Positions 21,391 to 32,103 of a DNA stretch of 64,000 nt are shown here, piece by piece. The DNA lies in the NCBI RefSeq assembly GCF_014171575.1, contig NZ_CP050453.1, positions 3,038,001-3,102,000 on the forward strand, in the 5' to 3' direction. The notes beneath the pieces were generated by a model. That model was given only the letters and a program-made list of their open reading frames with translations. It searched no databases and was not told the DNA's origin. A program made the translations under genes and the position numbers. This stretch comes from Microbacterium sp. Se63.02b (lineage in GTDB: Bacteria; Actinomycetota; Actinomycetes; Actinomycetales; Microbacteriaceae). How positions within the stretch are numbered: the first letter of the stretch is position 1; each line of letters opens with the position of its first letter.

Positions 21391-23676
21391 CAGGAGAACC
21401 TCGTGGGGGGCTCGTAGGGCTCTTCGCGAAGGAACGTCGCGCCGAGCACCTGGCGGATCACGGCCTCCCCGTAGCGCTGGACTCCCCCGACCGAGGGAGC
21501 ACGATCGACGACGACCGGTGCGGAGGCCGACGCGCGCTGCGCCTGCGGAGCCGCACGCTCGGGAGCCGGCCGAGATGTCAGCGGCGGCTCATACGAGGGG
21601 TCGTACGGCGGCTCGTCGTCGAACACCGGCGCCTCGTCGTCTCCGGGGAGCGGGGGCTCGTCGCTGTCGACCGCGCCGTCGGAGGGCGGGACCGGAGCCG
21701 ACGCCGCCGCCTCGACCTCTTCCGGCTCCTCGTCGACCGGAAGCGGCGACGAGGGAACGGGCGGGCTGCTCGATGCTTCGGCGGGAGCCGTGGGAATGGG
21801 TGCCACCGCCCATTCCGTCACCGGGGATGCCGACGCGCCGCGGACTCGCGGGAGGGAGGACCCCGCTGACGCAGGCTCCGATGCAGGAGCGGAATCGGCG
21901 GGCGCTGAGGGTCCGGAGGCGGCGGACTGCCGCGGTGCACCTCCGGTCGGCATCGGCGCGGGGAGGTACTTGACCCGCACACCGAGCTCATGTTCGATCG
22001 CGGAGCGGAGGTGGTCGGACGGCCCTGATCCCGGTGTCGTGCCCTTGAACTTCGCGACGTCGTGCTGGCTCGTGAACCCGAGGGTCAGCACCTCGGTCTC
22101 GGTGACGTAGGCCAGCGGCTGCACAGCGGTCGCCAGCAGCCACGACGTGCGGCTGATGCCCTCGAGGCGCGTGAGCACCGCAGGCCACGACGCGGTGATG
22201 CGCTCGAACGTCACCGGCCCCTGGGGGACGCTCGGCTCCGCGACGGGGTCGGGGGTCGGCGTCTCGGAGCGCTCAGCGGGCTGCCCCTGATCCGCAGCAG
22301 GGGAGGCCGCAGGAGCGGCAGAAGGTGCCGGAGCGGCGACAGGTGCCGGGCCAGGAGCAGGTGTCGGCGCAGCAGCAGGTGCCGCGTCCGTCGCAGCAGG
22401 TGCCGGGACCGCAGCGGGCGCCGGAGCCGGAGCAGCGCCGGCAGCGGATGCCGGAGCAGCCGCTGTCGCAGCAGCGGCGGCAGCACGCGCCGGGGCGGCA
22501 CCACCGTCGAGCACCGGGGTCGCAACAGCCGGGGTCGCAGCAGCCGGGGCCGCAGCGTCCGATGCCCCGGCGAGCACTCGAGCCACCATGAGCTCGAGGT
22601 GCAGGCGCGGGGATGTGGCACCCGACATGTCGTCGAGGGCGGCGCTGACGACATCGGCCGTGCGCGAGAGCCGCGCGGAGCCGAAGGCCTGAGCCTGGCC
22701 GCGCATACGCTCGAGGTCGTCTTCGGCGATGCCGCGCAGGACGGCCGAGGCCCCCGCGCCGACGGCGGCGATGACGATGAGGTCGCGCAGGCGCTCGAGC
22801 AGGTCGTCGACGAAGCGGCGAGGGTCCTGACCGGTCTGCACGACGCGGTCGATGGCCGGGAAAGCGGAGGCCGCATCTCCCGCGGCGAGCGCGTCGACGA
22901 TCTCGTCGAGCAGGGCGGCGTGCGTGTACCCGAGGAGGGAGACGGCGCGGGCGTAGCCGACCGTGACGGTCTCGGAACCGGCCGGCGCATCGGAACCGGC
23001 GATCAGCTGGTCGAGCAGCGAGAGCGTGTCTCGGGGGATCCTCCCCGGCGCGGACCACGAGCGGCAGCACACCCTGCTCGACGATCACGCCCTCTTCGGC
23101 GCACAGCTTGGCGACGTACTCGAGCATCGCGGCAGGCGGCACGAGTCGGAACGGGTAGTGGTGAGTGCGGGAGCGGATCGTGCCGAGAACCTTCTCGGGC
23201 TCGGTCGTCGCGAAGATGAACTTGACGTGCTCCGGCGGCTCTTCGACGAGCTTGAGCAGCGCGTTGAACCCCTGCGGGGTGACCATGTGCGCCTCGTCGA
23301 GGATGAAGATCTTGAAGCGGTCGCGGCTGGGTGCGAAGGTCGCCCGCTCGCGCAGGTCACGCGCGTCGTCGACGCCGTTGTGGCTGGCCGCATCGATCTC
23401 GACAACGTCGAGGGAGCCGCCGCCCGCACGGGAGAGCTCGACACAGCTCGGGCAGGTGCCGCACGGGACGTCGGTCGGGCCCTCGGCGCAGTTCAGGCAG
23501 CGCGCGAGGATGCGCGCCGACGTCGTCTTGCCGCAGCCACGGGGGCCGGAGAACAGATAGGCGTGGCCGACCCGGTCGCCGCGCAGCGCCGTCATGAGCG
23601 GATCGGTCACCTGCGACTGCCCGATCATCTCGCCGAACGTCTCGGGTCGGTAGCGGCGGTAGAGGGCTGTGGTCAC
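21390..23676 (-). CDS. dnaX: DNA polymerase III subunit gamma/tau (frame change)
   Basis: Clamp-loader ATPase. The first frame carries [20 protein letters not shown], the P-loop [17 protein letters not shown], zinc cysteines and ILDEAHM. Near 23048 the lid region continues in another frame ([13 protein letters not shown]). Two bases must be added, most simply one to a GGGG and one to a CCCCC run, to give RAGGGSPRDTL as in relatives. A long Ala/Pro-rich linker (about 22211-22560) precedes a C-terminal tau domain; the total is about 762 residues. The join is in an essential conserved domain, so it is not a programmed frameshift. The GTG start follows TAGGCT by six bases. Confidence 0.93.
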
Positions 23677-23682
23677 TACAAC

Positions 23683-23688
23683 AGCCTA
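23683..23688 (-). promoter_or_regulatory. -10 box of dnaX (leaderless)
   Basis: TAGGCT on the minus strand ends six bases before the GTG start of dnaX; no ribosome-binding site is present. Confidence 0.5.
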
Positions 23689-23721
23689 AGGCGTGCCACC
23701 GACCTTCGGCGGGCCGAGCGG

Positions 23722-26227
23722 TCAGTCGATCGGCTCGATCACCGGGATCGCCGTCGTGATCACGGGGACGGATGCGGACATGCGCGTCCCGTCCTCGCGG
23801 CGGGCGTCGGCGAACTGCCGCAGCGTCGGGCGTCCGGGGATGCGCGGGCCCTGGTCGGCGAGCGGCACGACCACCTCATCCTCCTCCGTCGCGAAGTAGG
23901 CGGTGTCGCGCACGCTGAACGGCACAGGGGGCCGCTGCGCACCTGCACGCGCAGCTCGTCCTTGGTGACGGTCACCTGGAGCGTCGATCCCTGCCACTGC
24001 AGCGGGAACGACAACGACGGCCAGTCCGCAGGAAGCCGAGGGTCGAAGCTCAGGTCGCCCGCGTAGTCGCGCATGCCGCCGAAGCCGCACACCAGCGCGG
24101 TCCACACCCCGCCCGCAGAAGCCACGTGCACGCCGTCCGCCGCGTTGTGGTGCAGGTCGTGCAGGTCGACGAACAGCGACTGCTCGAAGTACTTCTGCGC
24201 GAGGTCCTGGTAGCCGACCTCGGCGGCGAGGATCGACTGGACGACCGCCGACAGGGTCGAGTCGCCCGTGGTCAGCGGATCGTAGTAGTCGAAGTCCGCC
24301 TTCTTCTCCTCGGGCGTGAAGTGGTTGCCCTGCAGGAACAGCGCGAGCACGACATCCGCCTGCTTGAGCACCTGGAAGCGGTAGATGACCAGCGGGTGGA
24401 AGTGCAGCAGCAGAGGCCGCTGCTCGGCAGGCGTGTTGGCGAGGTCCCACACCTCCCGTTCGAGGAACAGCGAGTCCTGCGGATGGATGCCCAGACCCTC
24501 GCTGTAGGGGATGTACATGGCCTCGGCCGCGCGCTCCCACGCCTCGGCCTCGCCGACGCCGAGTCCGGTGCGGTCGACCAGCTTCACGTAGTCGTCGGGG
24601 TAGCTCTCCCGGATCTCGCGCACGACCTTGGCCGCGTAGCGGAGGTTGTAGCGCGCCATGACGTTCGTGTAGAGGTTGTCGTTCACGACGGTCGTGTACT
24701 CGTCGGGCCCTGTGACGCCGTGGATGTGGAACGTCTCGATGCCGTCACCGGCATCCGTCTCCTCCACCAGGCGTGTCGCACGCCAGAAGCCGAGCGTCGC
24801 CCACAGCCGCGCCGTCTCGATCGCGATGTCGGCACCCTCGCGGCGGAGGAACTCCTCGTCGCCCGTTGCGCGCACGTACTTGCCCAGTGCGAAGCTAATG
24901 TCGGCGTTGATGTGGTACTGCGCGGTGCCTGCGGCATAGTACGCCGAGGCCTCCTCGCCGTTGATCGTGCGCCATGGGAAGAGCGCCCCGGCCTCGTTGA
25001 GCTGCGCGGCACGACGACGAGCGGCCGGCAGCATCTTCACCCGCGCGCGCAGCGCGTTGTACGCCCACCGGGGCGAGGTGTAGGTGAGGAAGGGGAGCAC
25101 GTAGATCTCGGTGTCCCAGAAGTAGTGGCCGCTGTAGCCCGAGCCGGACACGCCCTTGGCCGGCACGCCGGCGCCATCGGCACGGGCGGATGCCTGCGCG
25201 AGCTGGAACAGGCACCACCGTGTGGCCTGCTGCAGGTCGTCGCGCCCGCCGATCTGCACATCGCTGCGCTCCCAGAACGCGTCGAGCCACTCCCGCTGCC
25301 GCGTGAAGACCGTCTCGACGCCCTCGTCGGCAGCCCGGTCGAGCGAACGACGGCAGCGGTCGACGAGCTCCCGCGGAGGCACGCCGCGCGAGGTGTGATA
25401 GCTCACGAGCTTGGTGACCGTGATCGGCACGCCCGCCTTCGCCTGCACGCGGAACACGTTCTTCGCGATGTCGGGCTCGACGAGCGTGCGGGCGTTGTAC
25501 GCGTTCTCGGTCTCGACGATGTGGTCGGCGACGACGGCGACCGTCATCCCGGAATCCGCGACGCGATACGACAGCGCGGGCGCAATCCGTCCTGCCAGTG
25601 CTCGGCCGGTTCCAGCACGCGGTCGGCGATCTTCTCGGCCTTGCGAGGGTCGAACGCCGCCGCCTTCGTGCCGATCGGCGTGCCCGCGTACACCCCGGCG
25701 CCGTCCTGCCGGTTCAGCAGCTGACAGCTGATCGTGACCGGTGCGTCGGAGTTCTCCACGACGACCTCGAGCCGGAGGACGGCGAGGTGGCGCTCCTCGA
25801 AGCTCACGATGCGCTCGTCGCGCATCCGCACCCGCTTGCCCGACGGCGTCTCCCACACCACATGGCGCTCCAGGACGCCGGTGCGCAGATCGAGGGTGCG
25901 CCGGTACTCCCGCACGTCGGCGTCGTCGAGCGAGATCGGTTCGTCGTCGACGTACACGCGCATGACCTTGGCATCGGGGGCGTTGACGATCGTCTGGCCG
26001 ACCTCCGCGAAGCCGTAGGCCTGCTCGGCGTGCCGAATCGGCCAGGTCTCATGCAACCCGTTGATGAACGTGCCGTGCTCCTGGGCGCCGCGACCCTCGA
26101 TGTGATTGCCCCGAAGGCCGAGGTAGCCGTTGCCGACGGAGAACAGCGTCTCGCCGACGCCCTCCTCCGAGTAGTGCGTGTCGATCAGGCGCCACGGGTC
26201 GACGGGGAAGCGGTCGCGATCGATCAT
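23722..26227 (-). CDS. Glycoside hydrolase family 65 disaccharide phosphorylase (two frame changes)
   Basis: Probably phosphorolyses an alpha-linked glucose disaccharide (maltose, trehalose or kojibiose) to glucose and beta-glucose 1-phosphate. Order: N-terminal beta-sandwich (ETLFSVGNGYLGLRGNHIEG), linker, (alpha/alpha)6 barrel with GYSGHYFWDTEIYVLPF and GVTGPDEYTTVVNDN, whose Glu is the general acid, then the C-terminal cap. Frames change near 25590 and 23935; one base added at each gives 835 residues. The ATG at 26227 overlaps the stop of the phosphoglucomutase gene, its expected partner. The exact sugar cannot be decided. Confidence 0.88.
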
Positions 26228-26982
26228 GCGGTCTCCGGGATGTCGGTGCGGGAAGCGGGGAGGAGGACGGCGAGGTCGTCGACGACCACGGTGGCGCCTG
26301 CCGAGTGGAGGGCGTCGGCACCGGCGCCGCGGTCGACGCCGACGACATCAGCGAAGCCGGCTGCCGCGGCGGATGCGGCGCCCGAGGTGGCGTCTTCCAC
26401 GGCGACGGAGCGCGAGGGGTCGACGCCGAGGGCGACGGCTCCGGCGGCGAACATGTCGGCGGCGGGCTTGGATGCGAGACCGTCGCGCTCGGCGACGACC
26501 CCGTCCACGACGATCCGGAAGAAGGAGCGGATGCCCGCGGCGCCCAGAACCTCTTCGGCGTTCTTGGAGCTCGACACGACGCCCAGCGGGATGCCGGCGG
26601 CGTGCAGGCTCTCGACGAGCGCGAGCGAGCCGGGGTACGGGGCGATGCCCTGACCGCGCAGCGACGCCGCGAACGCAGCGTTCTTGCGGTTGCCGATGCC
26701 GCACACCGTCTCGGCCGACGGCTCATCGTCGACCTGACCCCACGGCACTTCGACGTTGCGGCTGCGCAGCAGACTCGCGACGCCGTCGTAGCGCTTCTTG
26801 CCGTCGACGTAGTCGTAGTAGTCGGCATCGGTGTACGGCGGGGTGATGCCCCATCGCGCGAACACGTCGTCGAACACGGCCTGCCACGCCCGCATGTGGA
26901 CCTCGGCCGTCGGGGTGAGGACGCCGTCGAGATCGAAGAGCACGCCGTCGGCGTGGAACAGGTCGGGCAGTGCTTCTGGCAC
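26224..26982 (-). CDS. pgmB: Beta-phosphoglucomutase
   Basis: HAD-family mutase converting beta-glucose 1-phosphate, the product of the adjacent GH65 enzyme, to glucose 6-phosphate. Motif I is FDLDGVLTPTAEVH, the SSSKN segment is motif II, and the motif III-IV region reads SKPAADMF and VEDATSGAASA. I choose GTG 26982, with GGAGG five bases upstream, which gives 252 residues; the longer frame to 27057 has no such site. TTACGCT about 60 bases upstream may be its -10. Confidence 0.9.
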   Translation of the reverse strand: MPEALPDLFHADGVLFDLDGVLTPTAEVHMRAWQAVFDDVFARWGITPPYTDADYYDYVDGKKRYDGVASLLRSRNVEVPWGQVDDEPSAETVCGIGNRKNAAFAASLRGQGIAPYPGSLALVESLHAAGIPLGVVSSSKNAEEVLGAAGIRSFFRIVVDGVVAERDGLASKPAADMFAAGAVALGVDPSRSVAVEDATSGAASAAAAGFADVVGVDRGAGADALHSAGATVVVDDLAVLLPASRTDIPETA

Positions 26983-27083
26983 AGAGCCTCCAGGGAGAAG
27001 GGCGATCAGCGGGCCGGCACCTCTCCGTGCCACTGTGCCAGCGTAATGCGGTCGCACGCCATGGGGTAACCCCCGCGGGAGGG

Positions 27084-28302
27084 TCAGAGCATCGCAGCGG
27101 TCTGGCGTGCGATCTGCAGCTCCTCATCGGTCGGCACGACGAGGACCGTCACGGCCGACGCGTCGGAGGAGATCCGGCGGATGCCGCGCTCACGGGCTTC
27201 GTTCCTCGCCTGGTCGATCTCGATGCCGGCGAACCCGAGCGTCGCCATGGCGGCCGCCCGCACGGGGCCGCATTCTCGCCGACACCGGCCGTGAAGGAGA
27301 TGACGTCCACTCCCCGAGCTGCGCGATGTACGCGCCCGCATAGGCGCGCAGTCGATGCACATACACATCGAACGCGAGTGTCGCGGCGTCGTCTTCCGCC
27401 TCGATGCCCGCGAGGATGTCGCGCATGTCGCTGCGACCGGCGAGGCCCGCCAGACCGCTGCGCGTGTTCAGGAGCGCGTCGAGGTCGTCGATCGAGAGGC
27501 CGGCACGGCGCGAGAGGTGCACGAGCGCTGCGGGGTCGATGTCGCCCGACCTGGTCCCCATCACGAGTCCCTCCAGCGGGGTGAGTCCCATCGAGGTCTC
27601 CACCGACCGACCGCCGTCGATGGCGGTCACGGACGCGCCGTTGCCGAGGTGGAACACGATCTGCTTGAGCCCGGCGAGGTCGCGGCCGAGGAACCCTGCG
27701 GCCGCCTCGCTCACGTACTGGTGGCTGGTGCCGTGGAAGCCGTAGCGTCGCACCCGGTGCTCTGCGGCGAGCGCTGCGTCGATCGCGTACGTGTATGCCG
27801 CGGGCGGGAGCGTCTGGTGGAACGCCGTGTCGAACACCGCGACATGCGGCACCCGGTCGAACACGGCGCGCGCCGCGCGGATCCCGGCCAGGTTCGCGGG
27901 GTTGTGCAGCGGCGCGAGCACCGCCAGCTCGTCGATCTGCCGCTCCACATCGGCGTCGATCGGCGTCGGCGCGTAGAAGCGGGCCCCGCCGTGGACCACG
28001 CGATGCCCGACCGCGACCGGAGGATGTTCGTCGAGCGAGGGTCCGCGCTCGGCGAACTGCTCCCGCATGACCTCGAACGCCGTGGCGTGATCGGGGACCG
28101 GACGCTCGCTCCGATAGGTCGCGTCGAGCATGGTCGGCGCGGCCTCCGCCCCGCCCGCCGGCCGCACGGTGTGGGCGACCGGGCTCGCTTCCTGACCGAT
28201 GCGCTCGATCAGTCCGCTCGCGAGGAGATCCTCCTGCTCGATGTCGATCAGGCTGTACTTCAGCGAGGAGGACCCGCTGTTGATGACGAGGATCGCACTC
28301 AC
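27084..28302 (-). CDS. ackA: Acetate kinase (two frame changes)
   Basis: Interconverts acetyl phosphate plus ADP and acetate plus ATP. Seen: LVINSGSSSLKYSLID at the start, GHRVVHGG, FDTAFHQTLP, RRYGFHGTSHQYV, HLGNGASV, MGLTPLEGLVMGTRSGDIDP. The C-terminal part changes frame near 27313 (to ISFTAGVGENA) and 27268 (to ATLGFAGIEID); adding one base at each gives 406 residues. The ATG overlaps the pta stop (ATGA), the usual pta-ackA pair. Confidence 0.95.
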
Positions 28303-30416
28303 GCCGCATCTCCCTGCGCCTGGATCGCCGTGATCGCGACCGTGTTGACGATGTCGTCGACGAGAGCGCCGCGGGACAGGTCGTTGATGGGCTTGTTGAG
28401 TCCCTGCAGCACGGGTCCGATCGCGACCGCTCCCGCGGAGCGCTGCACGGCCTTGTAGGTGTTGTTGCCGGTGTTCAGGTCCGGGAAGACGAAGACGGTC
28501 GCCCTCCCCGCCACGGCGGAGTCGGGGAGCTTGGCCTTGGCGACCGCGGCATCCGCCGCCGCGTCGTACTGGATCGGGCCTTCGACAGGCAGTTCGGGCG
28601 CGCGCTCGCGGACGAGGGCGGTCGCGGCGCGGACCTTGTCGACGTCGGCGCCTGACCCGGATTCCCCTGTCGAGTACGACAGCATCGCCACGCGCGGATC
28701 GATGCCGAACTGGCGGGCGGTCGTCGCCGACGAGATCGCGATGTCAGCCAGCTGCTCGCTCGTGGGGTCGGGGATCACCGCGCAGTCGCCGTACACGAGG
28801 ACCCGGTCGGCGAGCGCCATCAGGAAGACGCTGGAGACCACGTTCACGCCCGGCTTGGTCTTGATGATCTCGAACGACGGCCGGATCGTGTGCGCGGTCG
28901 TGTGCACGGCGCCCGACACCATGCCGTCGGCCAACCCGAGGTGCACCATCATCGTGCCGAAGTACGACACGTCGGTCACGGTGTCCGCGGCCTGGGCGAG
29001 AGTGATGCCCTTGTGTGCGCGCAGCCGCGCATACTCGGCGGCGAAGCGCTCGACCAGCTCAGGGTCGGTCGGGCTGAGCACCTGCGCCGCGCCGATGTCG
29101 AGGCCGAGCTCCGCGGCACGCGCGCGGACGGATGCCTCGTCGCCGAGGATCGTCAGGTCGGCCACCTCGCGCGCGAGCACCGTGGCAGCGGCGCGCAGGA
29201 TGCGATCGTCCTCTCCCTCCGGCAGCACGATGCGACGACGGTCGGCTCTGGCCCGCTCGATGAGCCCGTACTGGAACATCAGCGGCGTGACGACGTGCGC
29301 CTCGGCGAGCCCGAGCTGTTCCGTGAACTCGGCGATGTCGACGTGCGCCTGGAAAAAGGCCCAGCGCCCGGTCGTAGCGACTGCGCGAGTCGGCCGAGAT
29401 GCGCCCACGGGTGCTCATGACGCGCACGGCCGTGTCGTAGGTGCCGAGGTCGGTCGTGATGATCGGCACCGAGGATGCGAACCCGTCGAGCAGCTTCACG
29501 ATCGGCTCCGGCAAGGGGAAGGGGCCGTTGAGGATGATGCCGGCGATGCGCGGGAACGTCCCCGACGAATCGGCCAGGAGTGCGGCGAGAAGGACCTCGG
29601 TGCGATCCGCCGGAATCACGACGACCGCTTCTTCCGTGAGCCGCGGCAGCACGTTCACCATCGACATCCCCGCGACGACGATCGTCAGCGCCTCTCGCGT
29701 CAGCCGGTCATCGTCGCCCTTGAGCAGCGTTCCGTCGACGGCGGCCAGGATGCCGCGGATCGAGGGGCGACCAGCGCGCGGTCCTCCGGGATGGCCCACA
29801 CCGGGGTGCGCTCGTGCGGGAGGGCGGCCCCGACGGTCTCGATGATGGCGTCGAGGGCGTCGGGGTCTGCGCGGTTCACGGCCACGGCGAACAGCTCCGC
29901 ACGTTCCTGCGTGAGCTCGGGCAGGGCGAGCGCGGCGATCTGCGCGACGGCAGCGGCGGAGCGAGCCGTCGTGGTGCCGAGCTGCTCGGCCTGGCGCTGC
30001 TGGTCGCGGCCGCTGAGCACGAGGAGCACGGGCGAGCCGAGGTTCGCGGCGATCCTCGCGTTGAACCCGAGCTCGGCGGGACTCGCGACATCCGTGTAGT
30101 CGCTCCCGATGATGACGACCGAGTCGCACTGCGCTTCGACCGCCTTGTACCTCGCCACGATGGTCGCCAGCGCGGCCTCCGGGTCGGTTCGCACGTCGTC
30201 GTAGGTCACGCCGATGCAGTCCTCGTAGTCGAGGTGAACGCCGTCGTGGGCGAGCATGAGCTCGAGGATCTCGTCGCGATCGGTGACGGATCTCGCGATC
30301 GGGCGGAACACCCCGACCCGCGGCGATACGCGCATCAGGGCGTCGAGCGCCCCGAGGGCGATCGTGGACTTGCCGGTATGGCCTTCGGCCGAGGTGATGT
30401 AGATGCTCTGCGCCAC
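28299..30416 (-). CDS. pta: Phosphate acetyltransferase (two frame changes)
   Basis: Makes acetyl phosphate from acetyl-CoA. The N-terminal DRTGG/CobB-like P-loop part begins IYITSAEGHTGKSTIALGAL; the middle DRTGG domain is in a second frame from about 29765, and the catalytic PTA_PTB domain (YLIERARADRRRIVLPEG-type start, SSVFLMAL, YSTGESGSG, FVFPDLNTGNNTYKAVQR) in a third from about 29360. Restored length is about 705, normal for the long bacterial form. The GTG start follows TAAGCT by six bases. Co-transcribed with ackA. Confidence 0.95.
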
Positions 30417-30422
30417 GGCTTC

Positions 30423-30428
30423 AGCTTA
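30423..30428 (-). promoter_or_regulatory. -10 box of pta-ackA (leaderless)
   Basis: TAAGCT on the minus strand ends six bases before the pta GTG start; no Shine-Dalgarno sequence. Confidence 0.5.
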
Positions 30429-30480
30429 GGCGCGGCAGCCTCGGCCCCAACCCGACGTCACCGGGACTATTGCTCGACCG

Positions 30481-31194
30481 TCACTCGCACGGCCCCGAGA
30501 GCGCGGCGACGACCGCCGTCGCATCCGCCTGGAATCGCGCGTAGTAGTCGCGATCGGTGTTGACCTGCACCCGGTGGATCGCGTGCGAGGGTTCCATCGA
30601 CTGCCAGGCCGGCACCCGCCCCAGCCGTTCGAAGAACAGGGTCGTCGCCGTCGCGGGATCCATCCGCTGCTCGACGCTCCCCCACCAGTCCTGCTGTTGG
30701 AACAGCCCGATGCTGGACGTACGCGATCCGTCGGGGTTCGTGAACCCGCGCGTCTCCCAGTCGCCGTAGTCGATGTTGCGGAGGCTGCTCTCGCCCATCG
30801 CCGTCATCACCCCGAGGACCTGCCCCTCCCGGGAGTACCCGAGCGCCGCCGCCGTGCGGACGATGGTCGCCGCGTTGTCGAGCTGTGCGCCGCTCCAGCC
30901 CTCGATGCCCGCCTCAGGGAGCGTCTGCGGCTCATCGACGCACACGGGTGCCGGATCGTGCGCGAGCCCCCGCGGGATGAGCACCAGCAGGCCGCCGAGC
31001 ACGGCGACGGCGCCGATCGACAAGAGCACGCGCTGCAGGGTCTTCCTGCGGCGCGCGCGGATCGCGGCCCGCTGCCGTGCGCTCGGACTCCTCCGTCGTG
31101 CGGTGCTCCGGCGGCGCGCTGCCGGCTTCTTCGCTGCGCCCTTCTTCGCCCCGGTGGCGCGCGTCGCCCGTGGAGCAGCGCGTCCCGTCGTCAT
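30481..31194 (-). CDS. Membrane-anchored lysozyme/transglycosylase-like protein
   Basis: 237-residue protein with a very basic Ala/Lys/Arg-rich cytoplasmic tail (residues 1-52), one membrane helix (VLLSIGAVAVLGGLLVLI) and an outside domain. That domain has TIVRTAAALGYSREGQVLGVMTAMGESSLRNIDYGD and SIGLFQQQ, resembling lysozyme-fold peptidoglycan hydrolases in which the Glu is catalytic. It may trim cell wall; substrate specificity is unknown. Its ATG overlaps the rhomboid stop as ATGA, so the pair is co-translated. Confidence 0.75.
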   Translation of the reverse strand: MTTGRAAPRATRATGAKKGAAKKPAARRRSTARRRSPSARQRAAIRARRRKTLQRVLLSIGAVAVLGGLLVLIPRGLAHDPAPVCVDEPQTLPEAGIEGWSGAQLDNAATIVRTAAALGYSREGQVLGVMTAMGESSLRNIDYGDWETRGFTNPDGSRTSSIGLFQQQDWWGSVEQRMDPATATTLFFERLGRVPAWQSMEPSHAIHRVQVNTDRDYYARFQADATAVVAALSGPCE

Positions 31195-31798
31195 GGTGCC
31201 GGCGCTCCACGATCGACGCGGGGGCGGCGGCCGATCAGCGCGGCGAGCCCCCGCCGACCGCTCCGAACAGGTGCCCCTGCCAGGAGATCCCCTCCGCGAC
31301 GCCGAACACCCCGGCGATCATCGAGCCGCCGTAGAGGGCGACGACGACCACGGCGATCACGGCGTACAGGATGCGGTGTGCCACGCCCCCGGCGAACACG
31401 CGCATCACGACGTAGCCGAAGTACCCGAACACCAGCCCCGACGCGCCGACCGTCAGCGTGCCCGGCGCATTGACGATCCAGGTGCCGAGGCCGCCGACGA
31501 CCGCGACGATCGCGGTGACGGCCCAGAATCGGCGGGCGCCCTCGACCGCGACCAGGCACCCGAGCACCAGGAACGGCACCGAGTTGGCGATCAGGTGCTG
31601 CCAGTTCGCGTGCAGGAGCGGACCGAGCACGATGCCCCCGAGACCGGACACATCCCACGACCGCAGTCCGAAACCGGTGAAAGAGCCCGGCAGGATCGCA
31701 TCGGCGAACTGCACGCCCCACATCGCGACGAGCAGGAGCACCGGCGAGGCGAATCGGCCGAGAGGATGCGCCGGTCTCGGAGTGGGGGTGGCGGTCAC
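31191..31798 (-). CDS. Rhomboid-family intramembrane serine protease (frame change)
   Basis: Six-helix membrane protease that cuts substrates inside the bilayer. Seen: LLHANWQHLIANSVPFLVLG, the catalytic Ser in GASGLVFGY and the catalytic His in WQGHLFGAVGG. The frame changes near 31250 in a GGGGG run; a sixth G gives GGGLAALIGRRPRVDR and 202 residues, ending in an ATGA overlap with the next gene. The apparent start at 31945 is wrong because it reads through the SRP RNA; GTG 31798 follows a GACAAT box by six bases. Confidence 0.85.
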
Positions 31799-31804
31799 CG
31801 GACG

Positions 31805-31810
31805 ATTGTC
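31805..31810 (-). promoter_or_regulatory. -10 box of the rhomboid gene (leaderless)
   Basis: GACAAT on the minus strand ends six bases before the GTG at 31798. It lies 58 bases downstream of the SRP RNA, so the protease has its own promoter. Confidence 0.4.
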
Positions 31811-31867
31811 GCAGGTGCGCCCCGGAGGAAGCTGCGTGTCGCGCGCCCTCGTCCGGGCAAAGAAAAT

Positions 31868-31955
31868 GACTCTCCGCGCACCCAGCAGAGCCCGGTTACC
31901 CTTGCTGCGTTTCCGCCCTGGGGGAATTGGCCTGGATGCCGCCACGCGGAGAGCC
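31868..31955 (-). ncRNA. ffs: Signal recognition particle RNA (small type)
   Basis: RNA scaffold of the signal recognition particle. The 88-base sequence has the universal core: CAGGCC on the 5' arm, GGAAACGCAGCAAGGG at the apical loop, and CCGGGCTCTG on the 3' side. The ends GGCTCTCCGCGT and GCGCGGAGAGTC form a closing stem of about 12 bp. It is followed by ATTTTCTTT as a terminator tail. TAGGAT at 31963-31968 is the -10 box, eight bases upstream of the 5' end. Confidence 0.95.
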
Positions 31956-31962
31956 GTCTCCT

Positions 31963-31968
31963 ATCCTA
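31963..31968 (-). promoter_or_regulatory. -10 box of ffs
   Basis: TAGGAT on the minus strand, seven bases before the predicted first base of the SRP RNA. Confidence 0.6.
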
Positions 31969-32103
31969 ACCCGATGCGTCCGGTGCTTTCGCACAGCACC
32001 CGGTCCGGCCCCGGAACCTCAAAGGAACCTGCCAGAGCGGCGGCCGCCGCACCGGGTTACGATCGAGTAACGCGCATCGCAGCGCCGACGCGAGAGGGAA
32101 CGC

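Noticed and set aside
22211..22560. A repeat array in dnaX
   Set aside because: It is the Ala/Pro-rich linker of the gamma/tau protein, in frame and common in actinobacteria.
22985..23060. Programmed frameshift in dnaX
   Set aside because: The join lies in the conserved ATPase lid, not after it. It needs two added bases and lacks the A-rich slippery site and stem known for programmed dnaX shifting.
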